NCBI GenBank assembly: GCA_024653205.1
Contig: JANLFO010000010.1
Coordinates: 1 to 64,000, forward strand
Length of the DNA: 64,000 bases
DNA from: Clostridia bacterium
GTDB taxonomy: Bacteria > Bacillota > DSM-521 > Neomoorellales > SLTJ01
Direction of reading: 5' to 3'
Position numbers and translations under genes: made by a program
Notes under the pieces: model-generated
Seen by the model: only the letters and a program-made list of their open reading frames with translations
Databases searched by the model: none
Told to the model about the DNA's origin: nothing
Shown: piece after piece, positions 25,313 to 33,070 of the stretch
How positions within the stretch are numbered: position 1 is the stretch's first letter
Layout: every line of letters begins with the position of its first letter

Positions 25313-26446
25313 CTACTTCTTCGGCTTGGGCATAAGCTCCTCGAACAGGGCGTCGTCGAAGGTCCGTACATCGGCCAGTGCCTTGCGGTACTTGATCCAG
25401 TCGATTTCCCGCTCGCCGGTGAGCTTCTGGGTGTTGAAGGCGTTGAAGCCCATGTAGGCCTCGCCGCACATGTTGGCACCCAGCCAGTACAGTTGGGCCG
25501 ACTTGAGGAGATCCCAGAAGTAGCGCTTCTTGGAGCGTACGCTCTCAATAGTGTTCATGGAGCACATGGGCATGATATTGGTCAGCGTCCACACCATCTT
25601 GTCGATGTAAGCGTCCAGCAGGCTGAAATCGGTCTGAAGGCCCTTGAGCTCCTCCATGGCCTTCTGGTATTCCTCTCCGGTCTTGAACTCGCCGTAGACG
25701 ATCTCGCCGTTGTCGACGTACTTCTCGGTAATTACCCGAGGGTCGCGGACCCATTCGCCCTTGGCGTTCTTCTTGATGGGTACAGCCTTGGTAACCAGGC
25801 CGAGGCGCTCCATCTTGTAGGCGCTCCACAGCTCGTTGGACACCGCGCTCCACATGGCCTGCTCCATGGAGAGGTTCCAGGGCAGGAAGTCGGTGGCGCC
25901 GCCGACCGGAGCCGACCCGTGGCGGGTACCGGCCTGCCCGAAGGAGGCGGTATCGGCGGCCACGGTAAAGTCGCACGCCTGGCCGATCTCCTGGCCGCCG
26001 GCCACGCGCATACCGTTGCACCGGCAGATCACGGGCTTGCGGGCCTTAAGGATGGCATCCACCATCCCGGAGAAGAGGTCCATGTACTGGATGTACTCCA
26101 GCGGCCGCCGGCTGTAGTACTCGGCGTACTCCTTGGTGTTACCGCCGGTGCAGAACGCACGGTCTCCGGCCCCGGTGAAGATGATGGCCACCACGTCCCG
26201 CTCCATGGAAGCCCTATGCATCCCGGCAATTACGCCCTTGACCATCTCGGTGGTGTAGGAGTTGTACTGGGCGGGGTTGTTCAGGGTGATCCACGCAGTG
26301 TAGAGCCCCTCCACTACGTTTCCCTTGGGGTCTACCACGGGCTTCTTTTCATACATTGTGCATGGGGGCTCGGTACCGAAGAACTCATCACCGAACAGAT
26401 GGTGATCCTTGGGCTCGTTGTCACGTACCAGCCAATCCAGTGCCAT
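25313..26446 (-). CDS. oah: 6-oxocyclohex-1-ene-1-carbonyl-CoA hydrolase (BamA)
   Basis: A 377-residue enoyl-CoA-hydratase-superfamily enzyme. The blocks KDHHLFGDEFFGTEPPC, WITLNNPAQYNSYTTEMV, DRAFCTGGNTKEYAEYYS and RVAGGQEIGQACDFTVAADTASFG are those of BamA/Oah, the marker enzyme of anaerobic benzoyl-CoA degradation. It adds water and hydrolytically opens the ring of 6-oxocyclohex-1-ene-1-carbonyl-CoA to 3-hydroxypimeloyl-CoA in the cytoplasm. ATG at 26446 (second of two close ATGs) has the better spacing to AAGGAGGA. It is last in the operon after had and dch, followed by a strong terminator. Confidence 0.95.
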   Translation of the reverse strand: MALDWLVRDNEPKDHHLFGDEFFGTEPPCTMYEKKPVVDPKGNVVEGLYTAWITLNNPAQYNSYTTEMVKGVIAGMHRASMERDVVAIIFTGAGDRAFCTGGNTKEYAEYYSRRPLEYIQYMDLFSGMVDAILKARKPVICRCNGMRVAGGQEIGQACDFTVAADTASFGQAGTRHGSAPVGGATDFLPWNLSMEQAMWSAVSNELWSAYKMERLGLVTKAVPIKKNAKGEWVRDPRVITEKYVDNGEIVYGEFKTGEEYQKAMEELKGLQTDFSLLDAYIDKMVWTLTNIMPMCSMNTIESVRSKKRYFWDLLKSAQLYWLGANMCGEAYMGFNAFNTQKLTGEREIDWIKYRKALADVRTFDDALFEELMPKPKK

Positions 26447-26475
26447 AGACATTCCTCCTTATCCCAAACTGTTTA

Positions 26476-27546
26476 TTAGAAGTCGGGGGTCAGTACCACC
26501 CGTTTGGTCAACCGGCCACCATGAGAGTCCCTGAAGGCCTGCTCGATCTGGCTCATGGGACGCAGTTCCACGAAGGGCTCCACCTTGATCCTGTCGTCCA
26601 GTACCATCTGCAGCACTTCCGGATAGTACTGCGGCTTGCATCCCCACGTGCCGATGATCTCCGCGTCAAAGGCCATGAGCCGCGACAGCATGTACTCTAC
26701 CTTCTGCATGCCGTAACCCACTACTATTAGTTTGCCGATAAAGGCCAGTAATTCCAGGGCGGTCTCCTGGCCGACCTTGCTCCCGCTGCACTCAAAAATC
26801 TTCCACCCGTAGTTGGAGGGGAAGCCGTTGGCCTTGCAGTAAGCGCGGAATTCGTCCCGGACGTCCTTGACCGATTTGTCGGCGGTGCTTATGGCGTGGG
26901 TGGCCCCGAACTGCAGAGAGCGCTCCAGCTTTTCCTGGTTGCGGGCGATGGCCACTACCGCCTTGGCCCCCATCACCGAGGCAATCTGGGTCATATATAC
27001 CCCGATTCCGCCGGTAGCGCCTATGACTACTACTAAGTCTCCTTCCTGCAGGTCCGCCCTCTTGGCGGCCTGATAGGGGGAGGTAATGGCGTCGGCCACT
27101 ACCGCCAGGTATTCCAGAGGTTTACCCTTGCGGTCCTCCACCACGCAAAGGTCAACCGCCGGCACCGGGATGTGGCTCGAGAAACCCCCGTAAATGCCGT
27201 AGCTGTTACCCGGCATCTTTTGGTTAAGGCAGCGGTTCTCCCGGCCGGCCGCGCAGATGGGACAGTTGTGGCAGGGCATTACCGCGGGGATAATTACTTC
27301 CTTGCCGATCAGACTGGCCTCTCCCGCCACCACCCTGCCGCTAATTTCGTGCCCCAGGGTCAGCGGCGGCTTGGTCACCGTGGGCACCCCGTCGTAGAAG
27401 TAACCCACGTCGGTGTGACATACGCCGCAGGCGGCAACCTCCACCAGGGCCTCTCCAGGCTTAAGCTCGGGCACGTCGATACTGGTCCGCACCAGCTTGC
27501 CCGGCTCTGCCATCTGCCAGGTTTCGATCTTACTGGGCACGCCCAA
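26476..27546 (-). CDS. had: 6-hydroxycyclohex-1-ene-1-carbonyl-CoA dehydrogenase
   Basis: A 356-residue zinc-type medium-chain alcohol dehydrogenase (BamQ/Had). The catalytic zinc motif is CGVCHTDVGYFYDG, GHEISGRVVAGE follows, structural zinc cysteines are in PCHNCPICAAGRENRC, and the NAD site is GATGGIGVY. It oxidises 6-hydroxycyclohex-1-ene-1-carbonyl-CoA to the 6-oxo compound that BamA opens. TTG at 27546 is chosen from the AAAGGAGGTG site, giving MGVPSKIETW. It lies between dch and oah, the usual order in benzoyl-CoA loci. Confidence 0.93.
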   Translation of the reverse strand: MGVPSKIETWQMAEPGKLVRTSIDVPELKPGEALVEVAACGVCHTDVGYFYDGVPTVTKPPLTLGHEISGRVVAGEASLIGKEVIIPAVMPCHNCPICAAGRENRCLNQKMPGNSYGIYGGFSSHIPVPAVDLCVVEDRKGKPLEYLAVVADAITSPYQAAKRADLQEGDLVVVIGATGGIGVYMTQIASVMGAKAVVAIARNQEKLERSLQFGATHAISTADKSVKDVRDEFRAYCKANGFPSNYGWKIFECSGSKVGQETALELLAFIGKLIVVGYGMQKVEYMLSRLMAFDAEIIGTWGCKPQYYPEVLQMVLDDRIKVEPFVELRPMSQIEQAFRDSHGGRLTKRVVLTPDF

Positions 27547-27589
27547 GGCTAGCACCTCCCTTTCCAAACCAGCACCTTTCTTTCGGCTC

Positions 27590-28354
27590 TTACCTGCCCC
27601 GCCACACCGGCTTTCTCTTCTCCAGGAAGGCGTTCAGGCCTTCCACCGCGTCCGCAGTACGCATCAATTCCTCCAGGTAGATGCGGTCGATGACCTCCAT
27701 ACCGCTGCGGAAGTCGCGGTTCAGCCCGGCCTTCACCGCCTTCTTGGTCAAGGCCAGGACCACCGGGCTCTTATCCGTGAATTTAGTTAAGAAGCTCTCT
27801 ACTTCCGCCTCGAAGTTCCCGGCCGGCACCACTTTGTTCACCAGCCCCAGTTCGTACGCCCGCCGCGCATCAATAGTTTCCCCGCTCAGGATGAGTTCCA
27901 TGGCCGGAACGTAGCCTGCGAGCCGGGGGAGGAGATAGGCGGCCACGGGAGGGAAGACACCCACGGCAATTTCCGGCTGACCCAGCTTGGCCCTTTCGGA
28001 TGCTACCACCAGGTCACAGGCCAACACCAGCTCGCATCCCCCGCCCAGCGCCGCGCCGTTGACCGCCGCCACTACCGGCTTGTCTATGGCGTCTATGGTG
28101 TGGAAGATCCGGTCAAATACCGCTACCATGTCCGCCACCTTGTCCGGCTTGTGGTCGCCCACGTCCACGCCGGCGGAAAAAGCCCGACCCTCGGCGTTGA
28201 TGAGAATGACGCCCGTGTCCTCTTTGGCGGCCGCCTCCAGGGCCTGCACCAACTCCTGCATCATGGCAATGTTCAGTACGTTCAACGGCGGCCGATTAAG
28301 GGTTATGCGGCTGACGCCGTCCTGGGAAGCCACCTTGAGGCATTCGTAACCCAC
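27590..28354 (-). CDS. dch: Cyclohexa-1,5-diene-1-carbonyl-CoA hydratase
   Basis: A 254-residue crotonase-family enzyme (Dch/BamR). Oxyanion-hole blocks GRAFSAGVDVGDH and VNGAALGGGCELVLACD are present, with LGQPEIAVGVFPPVAAYLLPRL and GLVNKVVPAG. It hydrates dienoyl-CoA, the product of benzoyl-CoA reductase. GTG at 28354 is set by AAAGGGGGGAAG; the longer frame overlaps the intergenic space. It precedes had and oah in the same operon, which supports this function over ordinary enoyl-CoA hydratase. Confidence 0.9.
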   Translation of the reverse strand: MGYECLKVASQDGVSRITLNRPPLNVLNIAMMQELVQALEAAAKEDTGVILINAEGRAFSAGVDVGDHKPDKVADMVAVFDRIFHTIDAIDKPVVAAVNGAALGGGCELVLACDLVVASERAKLGQPEIAVGVFPPVAAYLLPRLAGYVPAMELILSGETIDARRAYELGLVNKVVPAGNFEAEVESFLTKFTDKSPVVLALTKKAVKAGLNRDFRSGMEVIDRIYLEELMRTADAVEGLNAFLEKRKPVWRGR

Positions 28355-28470
28355 TACGCTTCCCCCCTTTCGCGGCTCATCTTTCTCCGCCGCCCGTTCC
28401 CGTTCCTTCACTCTTTAGGGTGAAGTGGGAGTTAACCCGCCGGAGCGAAGAAACGCCTTATTCGTTACAG

Positions 28471-29589
28471 CTACTTGAGCTGGGCCAGGAAGGATGCCGC
28501 CGCGCACAGGGTTCCGATCACTCCGGCGACGTTGGGTCCCATGGCGTGCATGAGCAAATACGTCTGCGGATTGGCCTCCGCCGCCACCTTGTGCGAAACC
28601 CGCGCCGCCATGGGCACCGCCGACACGCCGGCCGAACCGATAAGGGGATTGATCGGTTCCCGGCTGAACAGGTTCATCAACTTGGCAATTAGAATCCCGC
28701 CCGCGGTACAGGTGGCAAAGGCTACTACCCCTAAGGCGAAGACAAACAAGGACTGGGGCCGCAGGAAGGTTTCCGCGCTCATGGTGGCACCCACACCTAG
28801 TCCCAGGAATATAGTTACAATGTCCATGAGGGCCGTACGCGCGGTTTCGGTCAGCCGGCCTACCACTCCGCACTCCATGAAGAGGTTACCCAGCATGAAC
28901 ATGGCCATCAGGGGTGCGGACTCCGGAAGGATCAGGATGATAATTATGCACGCCACTACCGGGAAGAGTATTTTTTCGGTCTTTGAAACCTTGCGCAATT
29001 GCCGCATGACCCTTCCGCGTTCCTCTTTGGTGGTTAAGGCCTTCATTATCGGCGGCTGGATGATCGGAACCAGAGCCATGTAGGAGTAGGCGGCCACCGC
29101 CGTCACCCCGAGAAGGTGGGGAGCTAAATTGCTGGTCAGGTAGATGGTCGTAGGGCCGTCTGCGCCCCCGATGATGCCGATAGAGGCTGCCTCGGGAATG
29201 CTGAAGCCCAGAAGAAGAGCCCCGAAGAAGGTGATGTACACCCCGATCTGCGCTGCCGCTCCCAAAAGCAGCGTCTTGGGATTGGCGATAACCGGTCCGA
29301 AATCGGTCATGGCTCCCAGCCCCAGAAAGATAAGAGGGGGTATGAGTTCCGTCTTGATACCGTAACTGTAGAAGAGATCAAACAGGTGCCCCGGCGCCAT
29401 GAGATCCGCCCGGGGGAAGTTGACCACAAAGACGCTGAAGCCAATGGGCACCAGCAGCAGAGGCTCGACCTTCTTGGCTATTCCCAGGTACAGCAGAACA
29501 AAGGCCACGAGCCACATGACTGCCTGGCCCCAGGTAAGATCCATAAGGCCCATGCGTTGGACGAAGTCAAAGACGTTACTGAGGGCCAT
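28471..29589 (-). CDS. gcdB: Glutaconyl-CoA decarboxylase beta subunit (sodium pump)
   Basis: A 372-residue membrane protein of the sodium-pumping decarboxylase beta family (GcdB/OadB/MmdB), with about ten spans, the conserved [16 protein letters not shown] block holding the Na+-binding Asp, and [19 protein letters not shown] near the C-terminus. It removes CO2 from carboxybiotin on the carrier and pumps Na+ out. ATG at 29589 fits GGGGAGGAT. Together with gcdA, gcdC and the gcdD-like gene it forms the pump; glutaconyl-CoA as substrate is inferred from the acyl-CoA dehydrogenase and aromatic genes next to it. Confidence 0.92.
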   Translation of the reverse strand: MALSNVFDFVQRMGLMDLTWGQAVMWLVAFVLLYLGIAKKVEPLLLVPIGFSVFVVNFPRADLMAPGHLFDLFYSYGIKTELIPPLIFLGLGAMTDFGPVIANPKTLLLGAAAQIGVYITFFGALLLGFSIPEAASIGIIGGADGPTTIYLTSNLAPHLLGVTAVAAYSYMALVPIIQPPIMKALTTKEERGRVMRQLRKVSKTEKILFPVVACIIIILILPESAPLMAMFMLGNLFMECGVVGRLTETARTALMDIVTIFLGLGVGATMSAETFLRPQSLFVFALGVVAFATCTAGGILIAKLMNLFSREPINPLIGSAGVSAVPMAARVSHKVAAEANPQTYLLMHAMGPNVAGVIGTLCAAASFLAQLK

Positions 29590-29683
29590 ATTCATCCTCC
29601 CCTTTCCCTACCCGCTCCCGATGAAGGCGCCAGCCGCCCCGGGCTGGCAAGCAGGTAGTCTGTATGCTGCATACACGAGGAAA

Positions 29684-29723
29684 GTAAAAACCGGCGGGTC
29701 GCCCGCGCCAGGAGCGACCCGCC
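29684..29723 (-). terminator. Terminator-like hairpin between gcdC and gcdB
   Basis: GGCGGGTCGC pairs with GCGACCCGCC, followed by GGTTTTT on the minus strand. It lies inside the operon, 11 bp after the gcdC stop, so it may lower expression of the downstream genes or stabilise the upstream part. A GTATGC-T-GCATAC palindrome lies just beyond (29661-29673). Confidence 0.7.
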
Positions 29724-29734
29724 AACCTTTGGGC

Positions 29735-29950
29735 TTACTCGATAATGGCCATAACCATTCCCGTGTCCACTACGTCGCCGGGTTTCACCTTGATATCCTT
29801 GATGGTGCCGCTGGCCGGCGCCACCACGTCAACGTTCATCTTCATGGCCTCTATGACCACAACCGTCTGGTTAGCCTGCACCTGGTCGCCGTCCTTGACC
29901 AGTACCGAAACCACTTTACCGACCATGGGGCAAACCAATTCTGTAGCCAT
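29735..29950 (-). CDS. gcdC: Biotin carrier subunit of glutaconyl-CoA decarboxylase
   Basis: A 71-residue biotin carboxyl carrier domain. The biotinyl lysine is in VIEAMKMNV, with PMVGKVVSVLVKDGDQV before it and APASGTIKDIKVKPGDVVDTG after it. It has no long Ala/Pro hinge, so it is a minimal carrier rather than the usual GcdC. It shuttles the carboxyl group from GcdA to GcdB. The second ATG (29950) is better spaced from GAGGAGGA. Confidence 0.92.
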   Translation of the reverse strand: MATELVCPMVGKVVSVLVKDGDQVQANQTVVVIEAMKMNVDVVAPASGTIKDIKVKPGDVVDTGMVMAIIE

Positions 29951-29962
29951 TGCCATTCCTCC

Positions 29963-30091
29963 TCATTTCTTTTCCATTCTTTGTACTACCCGGCCTACGG
30001 CATACACGGCCAGCCCCAGAATCGCCAGAACCACAAATACATTGGCCAGTCCGATGGCGCTTACCGAGACCGCCTTGCTCCAGTCGATCAC
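29963..30091 (-). CDS. gcdD: Small membrane subunit of the decarboxylase (GcdD/OadG-like)
   Basis: A 42-residue protein starting VIDWSKAVSVSAIG, not seen as a long ORF. A single membrane span (residues about 12-33) is followed by a short charged tail, RVVQRMEKK. GTG start with GGGGAGGTGC upstream. It lies between the acyl-CoA dehydrogenase and the biotin carrier, where small OadG/GcdD-type subunits that hold the complex together are expected. Shorter than OadG (about 80), so the name is by position and layout. Confidence 0.72.
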   Translation of the reverse strand: MIDWSKAVSVSAIGLANVFVVLAILGLAVYAVGRVVQRMEKK

Positions 30092-30125
30092 GACCGCACC
30101 TCCCCGCACCTGGGTGGGTTGCACC

Positions 30126-31280
30126 CTACTTGCGGTAACCCAGCACGTAGCCGGAGATGATGACCTTCTGGATGTTGGAGGTGCCTTCTACCACCTGGAA
30201 CGACTTGGCGTCGCGCAGGTAGCGGGCCACCGGGTACTCCTCGGAGTAACCGTAGGAGCCGTAAATTTTCATGGCCTCATTGGCCGCCTTAACTGCGGCT
30301 TCGGCCGCGTAGTACTTGGCCATGGAGATCTCCTTGGTGTTACGCACATTGGGGTCCTGGTCTTTCTGCCACGCCGCCCGATAGACCAGGAAGCGCGCCG
30401 CCTCCTCTTCCACCGCCATCCGGGCGATTTCGTCCTGGATCATCTGGAAACGGCCGATAGGCTGCCCAAACTGGGTCCGCTGGTTGGCGTACTCCACCGA
30501 CGCCTTCAGACAGGCCGCGGCCACGCCCAGGGCCCGGGCGGCGCAGCTCAGGCGGGTATTGTCAAGCTGCCACATGCAGATCTTGAACCCGTCACCCTCT
30601 TGCCCGACGAGCGCCTCTTTGGGTACCCGGCAGTCCTCAAAGGTAACTTCCCCCGTGGGAGCGCAATGAATACCCAGCTTATCCTCAATGGGCCGGGCGG
30701 AAAAACCGGGGGTATTGGTGTCTACGATGAAGCAGGACATGCCCTTGGCCCCGGCGGACGGGTCCGTCTTGGCGTAGACCAGGAGGCAATCGGCCACGTG
30801 GGCGTTAGAAATCCACATCTTGCTGCCGTTCAGGATGTAGTAGTCGCCGTCCTTCTTGGCCGTGGTCTTCATGGAGGCCACGTCGGAACCGGTATCGGGC
30901 TCGGTAATGGCAAAGCCACCGATTATCTTTCCGGATACCAGGCCGGGAATGTATTTCTTCTTCTGCTCCTCCGTACCCCACCGGAGCAGCGTGTATGCCG
31001 GACCGTGGGCCTGCATGTTGAAAGGCAGGGTATGGGCCGCGCTGACCTTGGCGATCTCCTCGCACATGATCACCGAGGCCAGGAATCCGGCTTCGTTTCC
31101 GCCGTACTCCTCCGGGATCAGGCAGCCGAAGAAGCCCAGCTCACCCATTTTCTCCACCAGTTCCCGGCGGAAGCGGTGGGCCTTATCGTCCTCCTCCAGC
31201 TTGGGGGCAATCTCCTTAGCCGCGAAGTCCCGGGCTAGATCCTGGAAGGCAAGGAGTTCATCGCTCAAGGAGAAATCCAT
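30126..31280 (-). CDS. Acyl-CoA dehydrogenase, probable non-decarboxylating glutaryl-CoA dehydrogenase
   Basis: A 384-residue FAD acyl-CoA dehydrogenase. Features: FAITEPDTGSD and KMWISNAHVADC (FAD/substrate), EYANQRTQFGQPIGRFQMIQD, and the C-terminal VVEGTSNIQKVIISGYVLG with the usual catalytic-base Glu. It lies between gcdA and the rest of the Na+-pumping decarboxylase. In strict anaerobes such as Desulfococcus and Syntrophus a glutaryl-CoA dehydrogenase makes glutaconyl-CoA without decarboxylation, and a sodium-pumping decarboxylase follows. That role fits here by context; sequence alone would not exclude another short acyl-CoA substrate. Confidence 0.85.
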   Translation of the reverse strand: MDFSLSDELLAFQDLARDFAAKEIAPKLEEDDKAHRFRRELVEKMGELGFFGCLIPEEYGGNEAGFLASVIMCEEIAKVSAAHTLPFNMQAHGPAYTLLRWGTEEQKKKYIPGLVSGKIIGGFAITEPDTGSDVASMKTTAKKDGDYYILNGSKMWISNAHVADCLLVYAKTDPSAGAKGMSCFIVDTNTPGFSARPIEDKLGIHCAPTGEVTFEDCRVPKEALVGQEGDGFKICMWQLDNTRLSCAARALGVAAACLKASVEYANQRTQFGQPIGRFQMIQDEIARMAVEEEAARFLVYRAAWQKDQDPNVRNTKEISMAKYYAAEAAVKAANEAMKIYGSYGYSEEYPVARYLRDAKSFQVVEGTSNIQKVIISGYVLGYRK

Positions 31281-31300
31281 TTGACCGCCCTCCTTACGGG

Positions 31301-32875
31301 TTACAGGTTAATGTTAGAGTACTTGCGCCACGGGCGCACTTCCTGCTTGTTCTCCAGCACGTCCAGGGCCCGGTTAATGTACTTGCGGGTTTCGCTGGGC
31401 ATGATCACGTCGTCCACGTAACCCCGGGCTGCCGCCTGGTACGGGTTCTCGTAAAGGTCGCGGTACTCCTTGATCCTCTGGTACTGCACCTCCTCCGGGT
31501 TCTCGGCCGACTTGATCTCCTTGGCAAAGATCACGCTGGCCGCAGTCTCCGCCCCCACAATGGTGATGCGGGCAATGGGCCAAGCGAACACGATGTCTGC
31601 GCCGGTATCCTTGCAGCACATACCCAGATAGGCGCCGGCGAAGGACTTACGCAGGATTACCGTCACCTTGGGAACCGTGGCGTCGATGTACGCATAGAGC
31701 ATCTTGGCCCCGTGCCTGAGAATGCCCTTCCACTCCTCGCGGGACCCGATCCAGTACGCCGGGGTGTCGTGCAGGTTGATGAGCGGGATGTTGAACAGGT
31801 CGCAGAAACGTACGAAGCGGGCCACCTTGTCCGCGGCGTCGCAGTCTATGCCTCCGGCGAGCCAAGCCGGCTGGCTGGCGACAATGCCGCAGGAACGCCC
31901 GTTGAACCGGGCAAAGCCCACAATGACGTTGCGGGCGAAGTCCTTCATGATCTCGAAGAAATACCCGTTGTCCACGATGCGATTTATGACTTCGTGCATG
32001 TCGAAGGGCTTGAACGGCTCCGCCGGTACCAGCGTGTCCAGTTCGGGAATGAGCCTTTCGGGGTCGTCGTTGCAGGGAATACGCGGTGGCTTCTCCCGAT
32101 TGTTGGAGGGGAGGAAGCGGAGCAACTCTTTGGCCTTGTCCAGGCAGTCCTTATCGTCTTCGGCCACAATGTGGGTGGAACCCGACTTCACCGCGTGCGC
32201 CTCTACCCCGCACAGCTTCTCCAGGGTGATGTCTTCGCCGGTCTGGGTCTTGACGAACGCGGGTCCGGCAATGCCCATGAAACCGGTCTTGCGGCACTGG
32301 ATGATGAAGTCCTGCATTATCGGATGGTAGGCTTGGCCACCCAAACACGGACCCATCAGCAGGGCGATCTGAGGAACGATTCCCGAGGCCAGGATCTGGG
32401 AACGGAACAGCCAGGCATAGGCCTCTAAGGTATCCATCCCTTCCTGCAGCCGGGCCCCGCCGGAGTCGTTCATCCCTATGAAGGGGATGCCCTGTTTCTT
32501 GGCGAAATCGATCATTTCCGCGAACTTCTTGCCGTGATACTCGCCGAAGGTACCGGCCATCACCGTATAGTCTTCAGCGGCCACGGCCACCATCCGTCCC
32601 TCTACCCGCCCGTATCCGACGATCACGCCTTCGGCCGGCAGCACACGACCGGCCATACCAAAGGCGGTTTGGCGGTGGGTAACCCACATGCCCACCTCGG
32701 TAAAGGTTCCCGGGTCAAAGAAGTATTCGATGCGCTCCCGGGCGGACATCTTGCCGGCCTTGTGCTGGGCTTCCACTGCCTGAGGGCCGCCCATGGCCAG
32801 GAGCCTCTGCTTCTTCTCCTGGTACTCCTTGTAAATGGTGGCATGATCCTTAAACATGTCCGCATAAACGCCCAT
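31301..32875 (-). CDS. gcdA: Carboxyltransferase alpha subunit of sodium-pumping glutaconyl-CoA decarboxylase
   Basis: A 524-residue carboxyltransferase of the propionyl-CoA carboxylase beta/MmdA type. It carries two crotonase-like halves, with MNDSGGARLQEGMDTLEAY and LMGPCLGGQAYHP in the first and GIVASQPAWLAGGIDCDAADKVARFVRFCD and LRKSFAGAYLGMCCKD in the second. It moves the carboxyl group from the acyl-CoA to biotin on GcdC. GcdA of Acidaminococcus is longer (about 590), so this is a MmdA-type subunit; glutaconyl-CoA is inferred from neighbours. First gene of the operon, with a sigma-54 promoter 61 bp upstream. Confidence 0.88.
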   Translation of the reverse strand: MGVYADMFKDHATIYKEYQEKKQRLLAMGGPQAVEAQHKAGKMSARERIEYFFDPGTFTEVGMWVTHRQTAFGMAGRVLPAEGVIVGYGRVEGRMVAVAAEDYTVMAGTFGEYHGKKFAEMIDFAKKQGIPFIGMNDSGGARLQEGMDTLEAYAWLFRSQILASGIVPQIALLMGPCLGGQAYHPIMQDFIIQCRKTGFMGIAGPAFVKTQTGEDITLEKLCGVEAHAVKSGSTHIVAEDDKDCLDKAKELLRFLPSNNREKPPRIPCNDDPERLIPELDTLVPAEPFKPFDMHEVINRIVDNGYFFEIMKDFARNVIVGFARFNGRSCGIVASQPAWLAGGIDCDAADKVARFVRFCDLFNIPLINLHDTPAYWIGSREEWKGILRHGAKMLYAYIDATVPKVTVILRKSFAGAYLGMCCKDTGADIVFAWPIARITIVGAETAASVIFAKEIKSAENPEEVQYQRIKEYRDLYENPYQAAARGYVDDVIMPSETRKYINRALDVLENKQEVRPWRKYSNINL

Positions 32876-32935
32876 TAGTCATCCCCCTCTTGGCCGTGGT
32901 TTTCTACCCTGGAAGTGGCCGTCACCGTGGAGACA

Positions 32936-32951
32936 TGCAAATAAAATGCCA
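32936..32951 (-). promoter_or_regulatory. Sigma-54 promoter of the gcdA-to-oah operon
   Basis: TGGCATTTTATTTGCA on the minus strand fits the -24/-12 consensus TGGCAYRNNNNTTGCW with one mismatch (R is T). It lies 61 bp upstream of gcdA. The activator gene is next to it. Confidence 0.87.
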
Positions 32952-33025
32952 GGATAAACGCCGTGGCCTCAGTTTCTTTTCTGTTCAAAAATCAAACCCC
33001 AAGGCCGCGATGTTCACTTTCAAGA

Positions 33026-33058
33026 CAGGCCACGGCCCCAACTGGGGACCGTGGCCTG
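33026..33058 (-). terminator. Terminator of the sigma-54 activator gene
   Basis: CAGGCCACGG / CCGTGGCCTG with an inner CCCC/GGGG pair; followed by TCTTG. A strong stem with a weak T tract, 12 bp past the activator gene stop. Confidence 0.7.
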
Positions 33059-33070
33059 CACCGCGGTCTA

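Noticed and set aside
29745-31238. Long plus-strand frame opposite gcdC and the acyl-CoA dehydrogenase
   Set aside because: Shadow of the true minus-strand genes, which have clear domains and ribosome-binding sites.
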